64,000 nt of DNA from Embleya scabrispora DSM 41855. GTDB lineage: Bacteria; Actinomycetota; Actinomycetes; Streptomycetales; Streptomycetaceae. Below are positions 61,964-64,000 of the stretch, in pieces. The notes under the pieces were generated by a model, which saw only the letters and a program-made list of their open reading frames with translations, ran no database searches and was not told the origin of the DNA. The stretch covers positions 263,321 to 327,320 of the forward strand of contig NZ_KB889562.1 of the NCBI RefSeq assembly GCF_000372745.1, written 5' to 3'. A program made the position numbers and the translations under genes. Each line of letters opens with the position of its first letter. Positions within the stretch are counted from its first letter, which is position 1.

Positions 61964-61985
61964 GCGAGCGCGAGTCCCGGCCGGG

Positions 61986-62438
61986 TCAGCCGTCCAGCTT
62001 CATCAGTTCCACTCGGGTCCCGTCCGGGTCGGCCAGGAAGACCAGTTCGGTCGAGCCGGTGTCGCTGCGCAGACTGGCCCGCGTGTCGGCCAGCAGCGTG
62101 CCGCCGTGCGCGACCAGGCGCGCCGCGGCGGCGTCCACGTCCTCGACGATGAAGGACAGGTGGGTCAGCCCGAGTTGGTTGCGCCGCCGCGACGGCTCGC
62201 CCAGCGGGTCCGGCGAGGTGTAGTGCAGCAGTTCCACGACCATGCCCGCCTTGGCGATCATCTGCGACACCAGGCGCACATCGCCCTCGACCTCCAGGGT
62301 GTGGGCGACCTCGTTGCCCACGTCGTAGCGCACCACCGGAGCGAAGCCCAGGCCGTCGCAGTAGAACCTCAGCGCCCGGTCCAGATCGGTGACACACAGA
62401 CCCAGGTGGGACGCGTTGTAGCTGATGGCCTCGGACAT
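61986..62438 (-). CDS. VOC (glyoxalase/dioxygenase superfamily) protein
   Basis: A 150-aa protein with two paired beta-alpha-beta-beta-beta units: SHLGLCVTDLDRALRFYCDG (His ligand), GMVVELLHYT (Glu), LGLTHLSFIVEDVDAAAARL (His) and DPDGTRVELMKLDG (Glu), a complete metal-ligand set. It might be a methylmalonyl-CoA-epimerase-like or dioxygenase-like enzyme. A CTGACG-GTG-CGTCAG palindrome lies 19 nt upstream of the ATG. Confidence 0.85.
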   Translation of the reverse strand: MSEAISYNASHLGLCVTDLDRALRFYCDGLGFAPVVRYDVGNEVAHTLEVEGDVRLVSQMIAKAGMVVELLHYTSPDPLGEPSRRRNQLGLTHLSFIVEDVDAAAARLVAHGGTLLADTRASLRSDTGSTELVFLADPDGTRVELMKLDG

Positions 62439-62457
62439 GGTGCGACTCCCGGCTTTG

Positions 62458-62472
62458 CTGACGGTGCGTCAG
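62458..62472 (-). promoter_or_regulatory. TGACG-N3-CGTCA operator, VOC gene
   Basis: CTGACGGTGCGTCAG, perfect 6-bp arms, 19 nt before ATG 62438; third member of the set at 41215 and 54602. Confidence 0.65.
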
Positions 62473-62626
62473 GTCGGTTGGTGCCCGCACGCTAGCAACG
62501 GCGGGCACAATGATCCACCGTCGTATCCGGCCCGCCCGCGCGCTGCGGCCCCACCCGATGCCGATCCGCGCAGTGCCGATCCGCCGGTCCCGCCCCGCGC
62601 GCCCCCGCCGCTCCGCCGTGCCCCGC

Positions 62627-63424
62627 TCAGTCGGTGACCAGGTCGCCCTCCAGCACCGTGACCGCCCCTCCCGACAGCCGCACCCGGTCGCCGACCAACT
62701 CCACGCCGACCGTGCCGCCGCGCGCCGACAGTTGCGCGCCGTTCATCCGCCTGCGGTCCAGGCGCGGCGCCCAGTACGGACCGAGCACGCAGTGCGCCGA
62801 ACCGGTGACCGGATCCTCGGCGACGCCCACCGAGGGGGCGAACACGCGCGAGACGAAGTCGGCCCGACCCTCGCCCGCGGCGGTGATGATCAGCGCCCGG
62901 TACGGCAGCGCGGCGATCATCTCCAGGTCCGGGACCACCGCCCGTACGGCCGCCTCGGACGCCACCTCGACCAGCAGGTCGTCACCACCCGCGGCCACCC
63001 GGATCGGCTCGACCCCCAGGGCCAGACCCAGGTCGGCCGGTACCGGCACCTCGCGCGGCGGCAGCGCGGGGAAGTCCAGGAGCACACCGGAACTGTCCAG
63101 GGTCGCGGTGAGCACCCCGCTGCGGGTCGCGAAGCGGATCCGCGAAGCGCTCGCCAGGCCCTGCCCGAACAGCACGTGCGCGGTCGCCAGGGTCGCGTGC
63201 CCGCACAGGTCCACCTCGGTCTGCGGGGTGAACCAGCGCAGCGTGAAGTCCGCGTCGACGCCCGCCGCGGGCACCGCGAACGCGGTCTCGGAATGCCGCA
63301 TCTCGGCCGCGACCGACTGCATCCAGGCGACGTCGTCGGCATGCGCGGAGTCGGGCAGACACACCCCCGCCGGATTGCCTCGGAACGGTCGATCGGTGAA
63401 CGCGTCCACGATAAAAATCCGCAT
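62627..63424 (-). CDS. PhzF family isomerase-like protein
   Basis: A 265-aa protein of the usual PhzF length: IVDAFTDRPFRGNPAGVCL, MRHSETAFAVP with the catalytic-type Glu, WFTPQTEVDLCGHATLATAH, and VGVAEDPVTGSAHCVLGPYW in the second half. PhzF isomerises a diene in phenazine synthesis; most relatives have unknown substrates and no phenazine genes are present here. No ribosome site is seen; TACCGT is 7 nt before ATG 63424. It starts 5 nt after the stop of the upstream gene, so it may also be cotranscribed. Confidence 0.88.
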   Translation of the reverse strand: MRIFIVDAFTDRPFRGNPAGVCLPDSAHADDVAWMQSVAAEMRHSETAFAVPAAGVDADFTLRWFTPQTEVDLCGHATLATAHVLFGQGLASASRIRFATRSGVLTATLDSSGVLLDFPALPPREVPVPADLGLALGVEPIRVAAGGDDLLVEVASEAAVRAVVPDLEMIAALPYRALIITAAGEGRADFVSRVFAPSVGVAEDPVTGSAHCVLGPYWAPRLDRRRMNGAQLSARGGTVGVELVGDRVRLSGGAVTVLEGDLVTD

Positions 63425-63429
63425 GCCGG

Positions 63430-64000
63430 TCACGGTACCCGGCGGTGTCGAACACGGGGACGTACCCACGACCACCCGAACCACACGGCGCCGCCGAACG
63501 TGAGCGTGCCCAGGCCCACCAGCAGCCACGGCCACCAGCTGAGGTCCACCCGTTCGTCGCCCCGATAGAGCAGGTCGTCGCCGGACACCTCCGGTCGCAG
63601 TTCGAGCCGGGTGTTCGGCAGGTGCTCCTTGAACGACTCGGCCAGCGGCGTGTGCACCTCGCCGACCACGCGCGCCCTGGCCTCGTAGTGGCCGGCGTCC
63701 GCCCACATGCCGTCGGTGCGGTGCGTACGCGCGGCGAGGTTGACCGAGAAATAGACCGGTCGACCCGGCGACAACAACGGCGCGCCGTCCTTGAGGCCGA
63801 CCACCCCGACGCCGTCCACCCGCAGCCGGGTGACCTGGAGCGGGACCCGGGTCGTGGTCGCGACCAGGCGCAGGCACAATTCGCGGCCCGAGGACAGGTC
63901 GAGCCGGGTGTTCGGCGGCACCGGTTGGAACGTGCGGCAGTCCAGCGCGTCCGGCTGCTCGGCCGGCGGCATCAACCACGTCGCCTGCACACCCCGGTCC
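63430..64000 (-). CDS. Membrane-anchored protein, 5' end cut by window edge
   Basis: At least 190 residues, open to the right edge. The visible part is a soluble beta-rich region (PNTRLDLSSGRELCLRLVAT, VDGVGVVGLKDGAPLLSPGR, RPVYFSVNLAARTH) and a C-terminal membrane helix (WWPWLLVGLGTLTFGGAVWF) followed by a basic tail, as in a surface protein anchored at its C-terminus. No family recognised. It lies directly upstream of phzF on the same strand. Confidence 0.55.
   Translation of the reverse strand, partial: DRGVQATWLMPPAEQPDALDCRTFQPVPPNTRLDLSSGRELCLRLVATTTRVPLQVTRLRVDGVGVVGLKDGAPLLSPGRPVYFSVNLAARTHRTDGMWADAGHYEARARVVGEVHTPLAESFKEHLPNTRLELRPEVSGDDLLYRGDERVDLSWWPWLLVGLGTLTFGGAVWFGWSWVRPRVRHRRVP

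Noticed and set aside
62627-63424. PhzF gene as evidence for a phenazine cluster.
   Set aside because: No other phenazine genes are nearby and PhzF-like proteins are widespread with other functions.

Overview
This is a high-GC (about 72-74%), gene-dense actinomycete chromosome segment. GC-rich third codon positions, frequent GTG/TTG starts, leaderless-type promoters, F420-dependent (LLM) oxidoreductases, a bacterial proteasome activator, an HbpS/SenS/SenR-like set and copies of a dispersed repeat with the core CCGTCCGGCGTTTGAGG (which I recall as common in Streptomyces) all point to Streptomycetaceae. I see no rRNA, tRNA, CRISPR array, intact insertion sequence, prophage or biosynthetic megasynthase.

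Layout. 0-8.3 kb: end of a probable DUF3558 lipoprotein, a stand-alone GH3 C-terminal-like protein, a membrane protein fused to a PI-PLC-like domain, a DUF4442 thioesterase divergent from an atypical crotonase, a winged-helix-like protein, a class III CoA-transferase, a conserved hypothetical and a DUF574 methyltransferase. 8.4-14 kb: STAS protein, SigG-like ECF sigma factor, ZnF-UBP protein, then a Baeyer-Villiger monooxygenase/SDR/alpha-beta hydrolase group. 14-20.8 kb: HelD-like RNA polymerase remodeller, a secreted FN3/He_PIG wall-anchored protein, an LLM-SDR operon. 20.9-24.8 kb: SenSR-like two-component system divergent from an HbpS-like haem-binding protein, a small secreted peptide and a quinone-reductase pseudogene. 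24.9-39.4 kb: a fused four-domain ABC exporter, then two FtsX-type ABC transporters on either side of a DesK/NarL-type two-component system. 39.5-46.6 kb: MFS exporter, cupin, class V aminotransferase, LLM oxidoreductase, AIM24 protein, TesB-like thioesterase. 46.7-52 kb: Bpa, a small membrane protein, PadR regulator, a zinc-knuckle SDR, a PanE-like reductase, a GNAT. 52.3-57.1 kb: AlaA aminotransferase, LLM oxidoreductase, glutamate-type binding lipoprotein divergent from NADP glutamate dehydrogenase. 57.7-64 kb: two overlapping RNHCP genes, an MFS/SIP pair divergent from a LysR regulator, a VOC protein, a PhzF protein and the end of a membrane protein gene.

How the parts fit. Three themes recur: CoA-ester/F420 catabolism (crotonase, CoA-transferase, two hotdog thioesterases, BVMO/SDR/hydrolase, three LLM oxidoreductases); envelope export and sensing (fused ABC exporter, two FtsX transporters, two MFS pumps, two histidine kinases); and glutamate/alanine nitrogen flow (alaA, gdhA, glutamate-type binding protein). 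The most striking signal is regulatory. The palindrome TGACG-N3-CGTCA sits 19-21 nt upstream of the start codons of three scattered genes (cupin, LLM oxidoreductase, VOC protein), which suggests an undescribed small regulon whose repressor lies outside the window. Paired palindromes also mark the senS/hbpS promoter region, the ABC-exporter start and the padR promoter. Strong hairpins close nearly every convergent gene pair, and several share one sequence core.
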